From the NCBI RefSeq assembly GCF_015207075.1, contig NZ_JADEXN010000003.1:1-32558 (forward strand): a stretch of DNA of 32,558 bases, in the 5' to 3' direction. The notes below the pieces were generated by a model. The model searched no databases. It was not told the origin of the DNA and was given only the letters and a program-made list of their open reading frames with translations. Positions 8,284-16,719 of this stretch are shown here, piece after piece (position 1 is the first letter of the stretch; each line of letters opens with the position of its first letter). The position numbers were made by a program, and so were the translations under genes. Origin of the DNA: Zarconia navalis LEGE 11467. GTDB lineage: Bacteria > Cyanobacteriota > Cyanobacteriia > Cyanobacteriales > Geitlerinemataceae.

Positions 8284-8946
8284 GAAATTGCAGCTCGTAC
8301 TTGTCTGGTTTCCCCTTTTACTTGGGGCGAGCATCCCGCGCGCATCGGAGGAGTTCTGCGATCGTTCCCTTTCTCCAAACTCGAGGGTGTGAAGGGTTAT
8401 ATCGGCTTGGGAACTCAACTCTATGGGTTTGAGTCATGGCAACTATTCAACGATCGAACAGACGAGCGATACATCGCGATGTCATGAAATTTTTAGGCGA
8501 TCGATCGGCAAATTGTGGTTAACTAAGGTTAAGACTATCTTGACCGAGAAACTTCACTTTCTCTGGTGTAACTCGATTATTCCGTGCAAAATCGATGTGC
8601 GAGCGAACACAAATAAGTTTCAGGCAGAAGATTCCTTTTTTCTTGCTTTAAAGTGCTCGAAATATATCGACCATTTGAAAGCAACAAAACTAACATTCGC
8701 TTCATTCTAATTATATTAGAAAACCGAATTGCGATCGCGATTTAATAGATAAAAATATAGATTTTATTGATTCGCAAACGAGTATATATTATTGTATTTG
8801 GGTGTGCGTTTTAACTTGTTTAACTTTAAAAAGTGTCATATCCCAAATCACTTTTTAAAGAGTCGATCGTCGTGCTATTGTACAATATCCGAAAGCTTCA
8901 CCTCTATTTTTCGGGTTGTGAGCGAGTCCACTGTATCTGTAAAACC
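8284..8946. other. 660-bp spacer with a palindrome and no supported gene
   Basis: A 95-codon frame at 8423-8710 has no protein-like character and I do not accept it. TTCTAAT-TAT-ATTAGAA at 8705-8721 is a perfect 7-bp palindrome with a 3-base centre and could be an operator. It is followed by an extended HIP1 site (ATTGCGATCGCGAT). The 3' half is AT-rich and probably carries the promoter for the secreted DUF1400 gene. Confidence 0.45.
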
Positions 8947-9849
8947 ATGTCTCTAAAATTACCTCAATTTTTAAACCCACTAAAGAACGCAGCATCAAAG
9001 TCACTATTTCTGGGTCGGTCTCTACTATTGGGAGCCAGTGTTGGTATCTTTAGCTTTTGCTCCGGCGCAATGGCAATCGAAACCATCATTATTCGATATC
9101 AAAATGAGGAAGTAACCATTACTTTCGACGATATCAGAAGCTTTTCTGCGGGAGATGTCGTTCCCGAAATTGAGGACTTTCTGCGGGAGCAGGACGATCG
9201 GGTTCAAAACACGGCATCGGATGTCAGTACCGATATCGTCAAATTGCTGCGGGACGCTCTGCGAGAAGAAATCACCATCAGTTCGAGCTTCCGCGACGAT
9301 ATTGAGGGGTTCCTCGATAGCGGCACTGGAGAATTTCTACTCGTTCAACTCGACCGCGTCATCAGTGGTGCTGGCGCGAGCACCCGACGCAGCGTGGACG
9401 ATCTCGAAATCGCCATCACTTCAGCCATCGATAACGACGGTTTTATCTCGGCATTGGAACTGATCGAGAAATTCCCTCAAGATACGGTTCGCATCGACGC
9501 GAGCGGTTTATCTAACGCCGTCGCCGACGTCAAAACCTTTGTCGAAGAAATCGAACCGATCCTGCAAACGGTGCGCAACGTTTTGGAAGATGTCGTCTGC
9601 GACTGCGACGACAACAGCAGCGTGCCCCAAAACGGCATCCTCTCAGCAAGCAGCGAGTCGGGCAAAACCTGCAACACCAACCACACTGCCACGGAGATAA
9701 CTGAGGACTCGACAGTCGAACCGGAACTCGCAGACGTTTCCGAACCCATCGAAGCAGAAACCCAAATCGCCATCGAACCCGAAGTGACTGAGGCGACTCA
9801 GAACGTTTCCTCTCAAAAAGCGATCGTCCCCAATCGATCGAAGAAGTAG
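8947..9849 (+). CDS. secreted stand-alone DUF1400 protein, copy 1
   Basis: This 300-residue protein has a signal peptide at about 1-40 (SLLLGASVGIFSFCSGAMA, cut near AMA-IE). The next ~170 residues follow the DUF1400 layout: a short strand ETIIIRYQNEEVTITFDDI, helical segments, LLVQLDRVI, then an ISALELIEKFPQDTVRIDAS-like end. In most known cyanobacterial proteins DUF1400 precedes an alpha/beta hydrolase (lipase-like) domain, which is absent here. Instead there is VCDC (C218, C220) and an acidic low-complexity tail. The ATG at 8947 is chosen because it starts directly at the signal peptide. A GTG at 8833 would add 38 unlikely residues. A paralog follows 78 bp later. Confidence 0.8.
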   Translation: MSLKLPQFLNPLKNAASKSLFLGRSLLLGASVGIFSFCSGAMAIETIIIRYQNEEVTITFDDIRSFSAGDVVPEIEDFLREQDDRVQNTASDVSTDIVKLLRDALREEITISSSFRDDIEGFLDSGTGEFLLVQLDRVISGAGASTRRSVDDLEIAITSAIDNDGFISALELIEKFPQDTVRIDASGLSNAVADVKTFVEEIEPILQTVRNVLEDVVCDCDDNSSVPQNGILSASSESGKTCNTNHTATEITEDSTVEPELADVSEPIEAETQIAIEPEVTEATQNVSSQKAIVPNRSKK

Positions 9850-9927
9850 AGAAGACCGGGGACTAGGAGCTAGCGACGATGCCCCGAGTCCCAAATTCGA
9901 TTCTGTCACTTTTTATTAAAGAAAATA

Positions 9928-10629
9928 ATGTCATTTTTCGCGAACAATTTGGCGCGTTGGTATCGCCGCCAGACATCAAATTTAGTATCCCTGGGTGGTG
10001 TCGTTTCGATGGTCGCCCTTTCGATGGTCGCCCTGCCCGCCAGACCGACTGTCGCGGCACAGGATGTCGTACTCACCTATGGGGTGTTCGAGAGAAGCGT
10101 CTCTGTCGAATCGTTGCAGAAGTTGGCTGAAACTGGAGAAACTACGCCCACCCTCGATTTTCTCCTCAATGTCACCAATACCCCCCCCGAAGCAGCTCAG
10201 AGCGCTCTAAACGCCAAACTCGGGGTCAGTTTGGGATTCGTAGACGATGTTTTTAACTCGTTACCTGGGGAATACGCTCTGTTCCAGCTCGGTCAGATTT
10301 TTTATAACAAAGCCCGATTTGCCGAGATTCAAGCCCTTAGAGCGGCGATCGTTTTATCCGTGAGCGAGGATAACGAGTTGACGCTGCTGGAATTCTTTGA
10401 AAAGTATCCCAATCAGGAGCTGTATGTCGATGGGAGACTCCTGTCTGAGGTGGGCAATACCGTCGCCAATTTTGTGGAAGACACCGGGCGCAGTTTGGCC
10501 GTTCCCCTTGCAGTCATCAAAGATATACTCGACAATCTTGTATGCGACTGTGTGGTGGAAGGTGTCCTTCCCCTAGAGGATTCGGAAGCCGAACTTTCGG
10601 TTATACCGTTGGAACCTATGCGACCTTAG
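9928..10629 (+). CDS. secreted stand-alone DUF1400 protein, copy 2
   Basis: This 233-residue paralog of the preceding gene has a signal peptide at about 1-43 (VVSMVALSMVALPARPTVAA). DUF1400 features follow: DVVLTYGVFERSVSVESLQKLAETGE, then FLLNVTNTPPEAAQSALNAK, FALFQLG-type helices, LRAAIVLS, and LTLLEFFEKYPNQELYVDG. As in copy 1, the domain ends in a helix capped by VCDC (C206, C208), and no hydrolase domain follows. The signal region includes the repeated SMVAL from a short DNA duplication at about 10008-10035. The two genes probably share one transcript. Function is unknown, and a periplasmic location is inferred. Confidence 0.8.
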   Translation: MSFFANNLARWYRRQTSNLVSLGGVVSMVALSMVALPARPTVAAQDVVLTYGVFERSVSVESLQKLAETGETTPTLDFLLNVTNTPPEAAQSALNAKLGVSLGFVDDVFNSLPGEYALFQLGQIFYNKARFAEIQALRAAIVLSVSEDNELTLLEFFEKYPNQELYVDGRLLSEVGNTVANFVEDTGRSLAVPLAVIKDILDNLVCDCVVEGVLPLEDSEAELSVIPLEPMRP

Positions 10630-10751
10630 TTTCTGTCGCGGCGGACTCGAATGGGGTTGCAGCTCGATCGCTGCGAAAGATTGAAGCGGACGATTTTTAA
10701 TGGCGACCCCAATTCCCGATCGCCCCTGAACGATTACTCTACACGACTTTT

Positions 10752-11153
10752 ATGATGTACCCCGCGACGAGCTTAGTCACCGTTGCCGCTTTAATTGTTT
10801 ACTTCGCGGTAACGGTGAATGTCGGTCGCGCCCGACTCAAGTATCAAGTGACACCCCCGCAAATGTCTGGGAATCCAGATTTTGAGCGAGTGGTACGAGT
10901 CCACCAAAATACCCTAGAACAATTAATCTTATTTCTGCCAGCGCTGTGGTTATTTTCGGGATTTACCAATCCGAGTTGGGGCGCAGGAATTGGGGCGGTT
11001 TGGGTGGTCGGACGAATTCTCTATGCCTGGGGATACTATCAAGCTGCCGAGAAAAGGATGGCGGGTTTTGCGATCGGGACTCTGGCAACACTCACTTTGT
11101 TACTGGGGAGTTTGGTAGGAATCGTGATGTTTCTAGTGCAAAATCGAGCCTAA
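10752..11153 (+). CDS. MAPEG family membrane protein
   Basis: This 133-residue protein has four hydrophobic helices and the MAPEG signature region: NVGRARLKYQV, then the conserved FERVVRVHQNTLEQLILFLPAL, and WVVGRILYAWGYYQ. MAPEG proteins are membrane enzymes related to microsomal glutathione S-transferase. Bacterial members conjugate glutathione to lipophilic compounds or lipid peroxides, but the substrate here is unknown. Start at the first ATG of an ATGATG pair at 10752; the second would also serve. The gene ends 54 bp from the convergent TetR gene. Confidence 0.9.
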   Translation: MMYPATSLVTVAALIVYFAVTVNVGRARLKYQVTPPQMSGNPDFERVVRVHQNTLEQLILFLPALWLFSGFTNPSWGAGIGAVWVVGRILYAWGYYQAAEKRMAGFAIGTLATLTLLLGSLVGIVMFLVQNRA

Positions 11154-11207
11154 TCAATCTTTTTCATTGAGCGATGAAAGATATCGAGCGATCTCACCTT
11201 TCTGCAG

Positions 11208-11801
11208 CTATGATGTCAATGTTTTTAAATATCGGCTAACTAAGGTATCCAACTCTTCGGGCGAGTAGGATTGGGGGGCGGAGATCGTATTGACGCCGAT
11301 GCCATCAAAAGTGGCAATCCAAGCAGCAGCCTCAAAATCGAGGTTGAGCTTGGGGTCGATTTCACCCGCTTCTTGCAACATTACCAGTTCTTGGTGAATA
11401 AAAGCTTTGAAGTTGGCGTAATGACGTTTGTGCTCGTCAAGCAATGCGGCATGACCCAACGCAGCCCCCACAAAGGCCAACCAAGCTCGCCAAATCGTCA
11501 CCAATTCGGGGGTTGTGGGCAAAATCGCCAGCATCATCACTTTCAAACGCTCGACCCCTTGGGTTCCTTGAGCCGCCTGTGCCAAAGTCTCGGATAAACG
11601 CTCCATAACTGTTTCTAGTACGAACAGCAATAACTCATCCTTATTGCGAAAGTAGTGGGTCAATACTCCCGTCGTACAGCCCAACTCATGGGCTATCGCT
11701 CGCAAACTGGCTCCTTGCAATCCCTCGCGGCTAATTAACTCTAAAGCTGCCGTTGCTACCTTCGATTTCCACTGGGTTTGCTTGTCTGCGGGAACGCTCA
11801 T
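11208..11801 (-). CDS. TetR/AcrR family transcriptional regulator (BetI-like)
   Basis: This 197-residue repressor-type regulator has an N-terminal helix-turn-helix with SLRAIAHELGCTTGVLTHYF followed by NKDELL, and a ligand/dimer domain with the TVMERLSETLAQAAQ and ELVTIWRAWLAF helices typical of BetI-like C-terminal domains. The ATG at 11801 gives the family's usual length. The frame stays open further upstream to 12176, but that would run through the operators and into the divergent Rieske gene, so it is rejected. Its start is 84 bp from that gene's ATG, so it probably represses itself and the oxygenase. The inducing ligand is unknown. Confidence 0.9.
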   Translation of the reverse strand: MSVPADKQTQWKSKVATAALELISREGLQGASLRAIAHELGCTTGVLTHYFRNKDELLLFVLETVMERLSETLAQAAQGTQGVERLKVMMLAILPTTPELVTIWRAWLAFVGAALGHAALLDEHKRHYANFKAFIHQELVMLQEAGEIDPKLNLDFEAAAWIATFDGIGVNTISAPQSYSPEELDTLVSRYLKTLTS

Positions 11802-11836
11802 ATTTAGATATATTAATGAAATATTTTCCAATTTTA

Positions 11837-11869
11837 TAACAACTGTTACGATAATTATAACAACCGTTA
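11837..11869. promoter_or_regulatory. double palindromic operator between TetR and Rieske genes
   Basis: TAACAACTGTTA (11837-11848) and TAACAACCGTTA (11858-11869) are near-perfect palindromes with the shared frame ATAACAAC-GTTA-GAT. They start 21 bp apart, which is two helical turns and puts both on the same face of the DNA. They lie in the 83-bp gap between divergent starts, where a TetR repressor usually binds. Confidence 0.7.
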
Positions 11870-11884
11870 TGATATTTGAGTTCC

Positions 11885-12913
11885 ATGGTCGTCTCTTCGC
11901 AAGTTCCCCAAACTCAACCCGACCGTCCAGAGAGAATCGAGAAAGCTTTTCCCGTAGCTTGGTATGCGATCGCGCCGTCCCACAGCATTGGGTCTCAACC
12001 TGTCGGTATTCGTCGCCTCGGGCTTGACCTGGTACTCTGGCGCGATACCGACGGTCAGATCGTCTGCCAAAGTCGCCACTGTCCCCATCGAGGCGTTGAC
12101 TTAGCTCTGGGCAAGATTTCCACCCAGACCGGCAAAAGCTGTCTGGAATGTCCTTACCACGGGTTTCAATTTGCACCCGACGGTGGTTGTGTTTTGATGC
12201 CCTGTGAAGGAGAACACGCGCGGATTAGTCCCCAAATGCGGGTTGAGCGTTATCCCGTGGAAGAGTCTGGTGGGTTTATCTGGCTGTGGTGGGGAGACGA
12301 TCCGACCGCCACCCCAGATATTCCTGGGTTTGCGGAACTTGGGGATAACCCCCGTTGCTGGGCTGATGGAGAAATGGTTTGGGAGGTTCACTTCAGCCGT
12401 GCGGTTGAAAGCGCTCTAATCGATCTGCATCATTTTGCCTTTGCCCACCGCCGCATTGCCAAATGGTTCGGGTTTGGGGCTGCCAAGCGTCTGGATGACT
12501 TTGAAATCGAGGTGGTGGGCGATCGCATTACAACTCGGGGTGTTCTCAAAAGCGATCGCCCCGAAGGAGTTTCTTTTGGGTTCGAGAACGAGATTCAATT
12601 TCCCAACCTCGCCGTTTTTGACTTCGGGTGGGGTGGCACGAAGCTATTGGCAACCCTAACCCCCATCGATGGTCGGAAAACCTGGATAAGCTTCCGATAT
12701 TACGTACCCTTCCGTTGGGCATTCCTCCGTCGAGCGATCGCCAAAATTGCCGTCTGGTTCGAGTTAAATTTCGTGCAACCCGACGACTATCGTTTGATTC
12801 GATCGACTGTTCCCCAACGCAGCAGTTTAACCGCCAATCGGTTCGTTCGCGCCGATGGTGCGATCGTCCGCTGGCATCAATTGAATCAATACCACCCACA
12901 AAAGGAGATTTAA
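11885..12913 (+). CDS. Rieske-type aromatic ring-hydroxylating oxygenase subunit
   Basis: This 342-residue enzyme has a Rieske [2Fe-2S] domain (CPHRG, then CLECPYHGFQF: C-x-H with a C-x2-H partner) and a C-terminal mononuclear iron domain. The iron ligands are visible in IDLHHFAFAH as D-x2-H-x4-H. Length and layout resemble vanillate demethylase-type and PaO/TIC55-type monooxygenases, and it needs a reductase partner that is not adjacent. The substrate cannot be told. The ATG at 11885 is chosen; a TTG three codons earlier is possible. It is divergent from a TetR gene, with two palindromes immediately upstream, so it is probably induced when the regulator binds its ligand. Confidence 0.9.
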   Translation: MVVSSQVPQTQPDRPERIEKAFPVAWYAIAPSHSIGSQPVGIRRLGLDLVLWRDTDGQIVCQSRHCPHRGVDLALGKISTQTGKSCLECPYHGFQFAPDGGCVLMPCEGEHARISPQMRVERYPVEESGGFIWLWWGDDPTATPDIPGFAELGDNPRCWADGEMVWEVHFSRAVESALIDLHHFAFAHRRIAKWFGFGAAKRLDDFEIEVVGDRITTRGVLKSDRPEGVSFGFENEIQFPNLAVFDFGWGGTKLLATLTPIDGRKTWISFRYYVPFRWAFLRRAIAKIAVWFELNFVQPDDYRLIRSTVPQRSSLTANRFVRADGAIVRWHQLNQYHPQKEI

Positions 12914-13033
12914 CAGGAGATTTAAAATCAGAAGAGATCGTCGATCTTCTCCATGACCGCTTGAGGAAGATTTGAGAGTGCAACGACGAAGATGTCAGGT
13001 CGCCTATGGGTATCGAGCGCGCAACTGGGGGTG

Positions 13034-13066
13034 AATCCTCGATCGAGTGACTAAGAATCGAGGATT
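13034..13066. repeat. perfect 10-bp hairpin downstream of the Rieske gene
   Basis: AATCCTCGAT at 13034-13043 pairs with ATCGAGGATT at 13057-13066 around a 13-base loop. No T-run follows on either strand, so it is only a candidate transcript-end structure between the convergent Rieske and comB genes. Confidence 0.4.
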
Positions 13067-13157
13067 TAAGTCGAGGGGTCCACGGGTGAGTTCCGATCGT
13101 GCGAATTGCACGGGTTATTAAATCCCTATTCCCCATTCCGCGCCTCCAAATTCTCTT

Positions 13158-13192
13158 AATTCCGAATTCCGAATTCCGAATTCCAAATTCCG
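13158..13192 (+). repeat. five tandem AATTCCG heptads
   Basis: Four exact AATTCCG units and one AATTCCA (the fourth) run in tandem 10 bp beyond the comB stop. A related ATTCCGA tract is at 22298-22325. These look like the short tandemly repeated heptads common between cyanobacterial genes. Confidence 0.8.
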
Positions 13193-13202
13193 CGCTTCCC
13201 CA

Positions 13203-13946
13203 TCACGACTTCAAACTCACTAAAACGCCGGGTTCCTTCTGAATGGGTAACACATCGAGAATGTCGGTTTTTGCGCAGTAAGCCAAATCCCGAGCGCAGT
13301 TGAGACCCAACAGCCGCTGTCCGTGGCTGGCAATCGAAAGAAGTTCTAAGAGGCGATCTTGCCACTGTTGGTATAACGCGATCGCATCAATCGTTTCGTC
13401 GTTTCCGGCCAGATCGCCAAAATCTAGTTTTGCCGCTTCCATAAACCCATGGGCGATCGCACCGGCGCAGACGCTATCTTCGAGCGCGTAACTGCCTTGC
13501 CAACCCGAACCGACGATACCAATGGTCTCGGGAGAATGCTTTAGCAAATAATCGACTGTCGCTTGACGGTTGACCAGAGCTGATGTTATCAGGGTGGGGG
13601 CGGATGCCACGCGATCGAGCGCTCGGGTACCGTTGGTGGTACTCAGAAACAGCCGTCGTCCTCGAACTTTTTCGGTGGTGTATTCCAACGGAGAATTACC
13701 GCAATCGCAGCCGTCCACCTTCGCGCCTCCCCGTTCTCCAGCACGAATTCGAGTCTCGGGCAGCCACTTTTCGCTTTCCCCCATCAGCACATCAATATCG
13801 CTAAACGCCTGGACAGCCTCGACCCCAGCATCTAGGGCAGTGGCAATAGTGGTCGTGGCGCGCAAAACGTCAATGACAATCGCACAATCTGGCATAGGGT
13901 CAGTTGGCGTGAGTTCTGGAGTGTGATAAACGAAGATTTTAGGCAT
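13203..13946 (-). CDS. comB: 2-phosphosulfolactate phosphatase family protein
   Basis: This 247-residue member of the ComB family hydrolyses 2-phosphosulfolactate to sulfolactate in coenzyme M-type biosynthesis. Cyanobacteria lack coenzyme M, so its substrate here is uncertain. Family motifs are [21 protein letters not shown] near the N-terminus (the acid in VIDVLR), [33 protein letters not shown], and [19 protein letters not shown]. Length is typical, and the ATG at 13946 is the only good start. It is divergent from the dehydrogenase gene, with 187 bp between starts. Confidence 0.9.
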   Translation of the reverse strand: MPKIFVYHTPELTPTDPMPDCAIVIDVLRATTTIATALDAGVEAVQAFSDIDVLMGESEKWLPETRIRAGERGGAKVDGCDCGNSPLEYTTEKVRGRRLFLSTTNGTRALDRVASAPTLITSALVNRQATVDYLLKHSPETIGIVGSGWQGSYALEDSVCAGAIAHGFMEAAKLDFGDLAGNDETIDAIALYQQWQDRLLELLSIASHGQRLLGLNCARDLAYCAKTDILDVLPIQKEPGVLVSLKS

Positions 13947-14133
13947 ACGATATGGACTTAAACTCTCAATCTACTGTACAACCCGTTGTTGGTTCCCCAT
14001 CCATCACTTTGGGTTGGCGATCGGGTGTCACAATAGAATGGACGGGATTCGGATCTGGCAAATTAAAGACAGCAGAAGGAGGAGGGGAAACACCCAAACG
14101 TCCCCGAATACTGCACGAGTGGCTTAACAATTG

Positions 14134-15192
14134 ATGATGAAAGCACAAGTTTTCCGAGGTGTGAATCAACTGAGCTATGAAGACGTACCCATTCCAACGC
14201 TAGACGCTGATGAGGTGCTCGTCGAAGTTGAGGTGGTGGGTCTCGGTCGCGAGGATCTCGCTCGCATTCGCTACCCCCTATACAGCCCCCCTCGAATTTT
14301 CGGTCACCAAATTGCCGGGAAAATCGCTGCTGTGGGCGACCTCGTCGAGGATTGGTCTTTAGGGCAACGGGTCGCCGTTATGCCCCACGTTCCCTGTTTT
14401 CGCTGCCACTACTGTCTGAGCGGCAAATTCTCGTTGTGTAAAACCTACCAGGACATAACCACCACAAGCGGATTTATCCCCAGTGGCGGAGGCTTTGCTC
14501 AGTATGTCAAGGTTCCGGGTCATATGGTTCGTAATGGGGGATTGATCGACGTTCCAGAACGGGTGAGCTTAGAACCTGCGAGTTTTTTATATCCGGTCAA
14601 CTGCTGCCTGAAAGCGATTAAAAAAGCGAAAGTTAGTGCAGGTCAAATTATATTTGTTGCTGGGGCAGGACCGAGGGGACTGCTGGCGATCCTGCTGCTG
14701 AAGTATTTTGGCGTGAGATCGGTGGTGGTGGATTGCCATCCCCATCGCCTCGATAAAGCATTGCAAGTTGGTGCCGAGGCGGCTTTTCTGGCGAGCGATC
14801 GAGATTTACATACGAAGGTAAATTACCTCAGCAGTGGGTTGGGGGTAGATGGGAGTTTGTTATCGATTTCAAACGAACTGACCTACAGCCAAGCTCTTGA
14901 TTGCACCCGAAAAGGGGGAAAGATTCTGGTTTTTTCGGAATTTTCCGATTACAGCATTACCATTAATCCCAATCTGCTCTACCGTCGTGAAATCGATCTG
15001 CTCGGCAGTCACGGCGCAGATTTTCAACTTCAATCCCAGGCGATCGATATTTTGTTTAACCAACGAATCGATGTAGAACTATTGATTAGCGATCGCTACC
15101 CCCTCGAGGATTTACCCAAGGCCGTCGATCGAATTGCAAAGGTGGTGCCGGATACCTATAAGATATTGCTCTACCCCCAAGATGTTCGGTGA
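14134..15192 (+). CDS. medium-chain zinc-binding dehydrogenase-like protein
   Basis: This 352-residue MDR-superfamily protein has an N-terminal GroES-like domain and a Rossmann domain with FVAGAGPRGLLAILLL for NAD(P) binding. The four structural-zinc cysteines are intact (C88, C91, C94, C102 in CFRCHYCLSGKFSLC). The catalytic-zinc site is degraded: the ligand Cys of the usual G-x-C-G-T/S-D is Gly38 (GLGRED), and GHE is GHQ at H58. It may therefore be a reductase without a catalytic zinc, or have lost dehydrogenase activity. Starts are in-phase TTG-ATG-ATG at 14131-14139, and I use the first ATG. The substrate is unknown. Confidence 0.85.
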   Translation: MMKAQVFRGVNQLSYEDVPIPTLDADEVLVEVEVVGLGREDLARIRYPLYSPPRIFGHQIAGKIAAVGDLVEDWSLGQRVAVMPHVPCFRCHYCLSGKFSLCKTYQDITTTSGFIPSGGGFAQYVKVPGHMVRNGGLIDVPERVSLEPASFLYPVNCCLKAIKKAKVSAGQIIFVAGAGPRGLLAILLLKYFGVRSVVVDCHPHRLDKALQVGAEAAFLASDRDLHTKVNYLSSGLGVDGSLLSISNELTYSQALDCTRKGGKILVFSEFSDYSITINPNLLYRREIDLLGSHGADFQLQSQAIDILFNQRIDVELLISDRYPLEDLPKAVDRIAKVVPDTYKILLYPQDVR

Positions 15193-15354
15193 GTAACAGT
15201 CAATCAGGACAATCGAGTGGTTGGGCGATCGCGATGTCTCAAAAGTTTCTCGGGACTGGGTTTTAAAAGACTTAAATTCAAAAACGATGAAAGTTTATTC
15301 TGGAAAGGGTTTCAAAGATTTGCGGGCGCATTGCCCGATCGCTCTAACGGGCAA

Positions 15355-15888
15355 TTATCGATTCACCAATGGCGATTCGCGTCCTTCAAGTTCCTGGCAA
15401 ATCGTCATAAAATCCACAAGAATCGGTGCTAAGTTTTGTTCGTTAAGCAGGGGAATATGAACGAAAAGACAGGGTAATGGCCACTGTCGATCGCGCAGGT
15501 ATTGGAGGACAGTATAGTACAGGTGGTTGCAAACAAAGTCTCCCGCATCGTGGCTGATAGCCGTCACGGCCAATTGAGTCATGAGACGATCGAGATCCAC
15601 CGTTGTGGGCAAAATCTTCTCTCCACGAGTGGCTTGAGATTCCACTGTCATTTGCGATCGCTTCTCGGCCATGCCGCAGCAAATAATCCCAGTCGGCTGC
15701 AGTCGATCGATTTTGGCAAGGACGCGATCGCTCGCGAGTTGGTTATCCACCGGTAGTTTTCGCAGTAAACAGCTTGTAGGGTGAAACGATTTGAGTGCAG
15801 AAACTTCGCCCAAGAGATCGTCGGAGGTGTTAGATTTTTGATGGGGTAGCCAAGTCTCGAAAGATGTGAGTAAAAGTTGGGAACGCAC
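15355..15888 (-). CDS. short peptidase C15 (pyroglutamyl-peptidase I-like) protein
   Basis: This 177-residue homolog of pyroglutamyl peptidase I removes N-terminal pyroglutamate if active. The triad is recognisable: Glu83 in GMAEKRSQMTVES, Cys120 in SHDAGDFVCNHLYY and His144 in LFVHIPLL. The Cys-His spacing of 24 equals that of the classic enzymes. The Glu-Cys spacing is about 37, whereas classic enzymes have about 63, so the loop between them is shortened, and the whole protein is about 35 residues shorter. The start is GTG at 15888, since no ATG fits. It is divergent from hisH. Activity is plausible but not certain. Confidence 0.83.
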   Translation of the reverse strand: MRSQLLLTSFETWLPHQKSNTSDDLLGEVSALKSFHPTSCLLRKLPVDNQLASDRVLAKIDRLQPTGIICCGMAEKRSQMTVESQATRGEKILPTTVDLDRLMTQLAVTAISHDAGDFVCNHLYYTVLQYLRDRQWPLPCLFVHIPLLNEQNLAPILVDFMTICQELEGRESPLVNR

Positions 15889-15974
15889 GGTGACTCTAGA
15901 ACGCTATATTGATTTAGATGGCAAATAGATGGCAAATTAGATTGCCCCTTAGATGGTAGGTGGATGGCAGGGTC

Positions 15975-16592
15975 ATGGCAACAATAGCAGTCGTAGACTA
16001 CGATATGGGCAATTTGCACTCGGCGTGCAAAGGGCTGGAAAAAGCGGGGGCCACTCCGAAAATCACCGATTCTCCCCAAGAAATCGATCGAGCTGATGCG
16101 GTGGTTTTGCCAGGGGTGGGGGCGTTCGATCCCGCAGTGCAACACCTGAGATCTCGTAATCTCGTCGAACCCATTCAACGCGCAATTGCCAGCGGTAAGC
16201 CCTTTCTCGGTATTTGTCTGGGGCTGCAAATCCTTTTTGACGGTAGCGAAGAAGGCAAGGAACCGGGTTTGAGCATTATTCCCGGTAAGGTGCGTCACTT
16301 CGATTCCGAACCGGGTTTGACAATTCCTCACATGGGTTGGAATACCCTCGACTTTACCCAACCCAACCTACCCCTGTGGAAGCAATTATCTCATCCGGCA
16401 TGGGTCTATTTCGTCCACTCCTATTATGTCGATCCCATCGATCCTCAAGTTCGGGCGGCAACAGTAACGCACGGCACGCAAACCATAACAGCCGCCATCG
16501 CCCGCGATAACCTAATGGCAGTACAGTTTCACCCAGAAAAGTCTTCGACGGCGGGGTTGCAGATTTTAGCCAATTTCGTCGAGTCGCTGTAG
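15975..16592 (+). CDS. hisH: imidazole glycerol phosphate synthase, glutamine amidotransferase subunit
   Basis: This 205-residue protein releases ammonia from glutamine and channels it to HisF in the histidine pathway, in the cytoplasm. It shows IAVVDYDMGNLHS at the start, LPGVGAFDPAV, the nucleophile Cys81 in GKPFLGICLGLQ, HMGWNTL, FVHSYYV and the His186/Glu188 pair in AVQFHPEKSS. The ATG at 15975 gives the normal length. A GTG five codons earlier adds nothing conserved. hisF is not in the window, as usual for cyanobacteria with scattered his genes. Short TAGATGGCAAA repeats lie just upstream. Confidence 0.96.
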   Translation: MATIAVVDYDMGNLHSACKGLEKAGATPKITDSPQEIDRADAVVLPGVGAFDPAVQHLRSRNLVEPIQRAIASGKPFLGICLGLQILFDGSEEGKEPGLSIIPGKVRHFDSEPGLTIPHMGWNTLDFTQPNLPLWKQLSHPAWVYFVHSYYVDPIDPQVRAATVTHGTQTITAAIARDNLMAVQFHPEKSSTAGLQILANFVESL

Positions 16593-16719
16593 GATTTTGT
16601 CAGTTCCCTTTCCCTATTTGAAGGGGTTATGCTTGCGCTTGTGTCAGCCCTGCCAGGAGGGGATGGGACGCTCGCTGGTGCTTGTTTATGTCCGACGACT
16701 ATAGGAGGTCAAATTCTCA

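Noticed and set aside
8423-8710. 95-codon open frame in the spacer before the DUF1400 genes
   Set aside because: Composition is not protein-like, there is no ribosome site, no family is recognisable, and the end is very AT-rich.
11802-12176. N-terminal extension of the TetR gene
   Set aside because: It would cross the operators and the Rieske gene on the other strand and has no similarity to the family.
13952-14134. 60-codon frame whose TGA overlaps the dehydrogenase ATG
   Set aside because: The stop/start overlap looks like translational coupling, but the frame covers the divergent comB promoter region and resembles no known protein.
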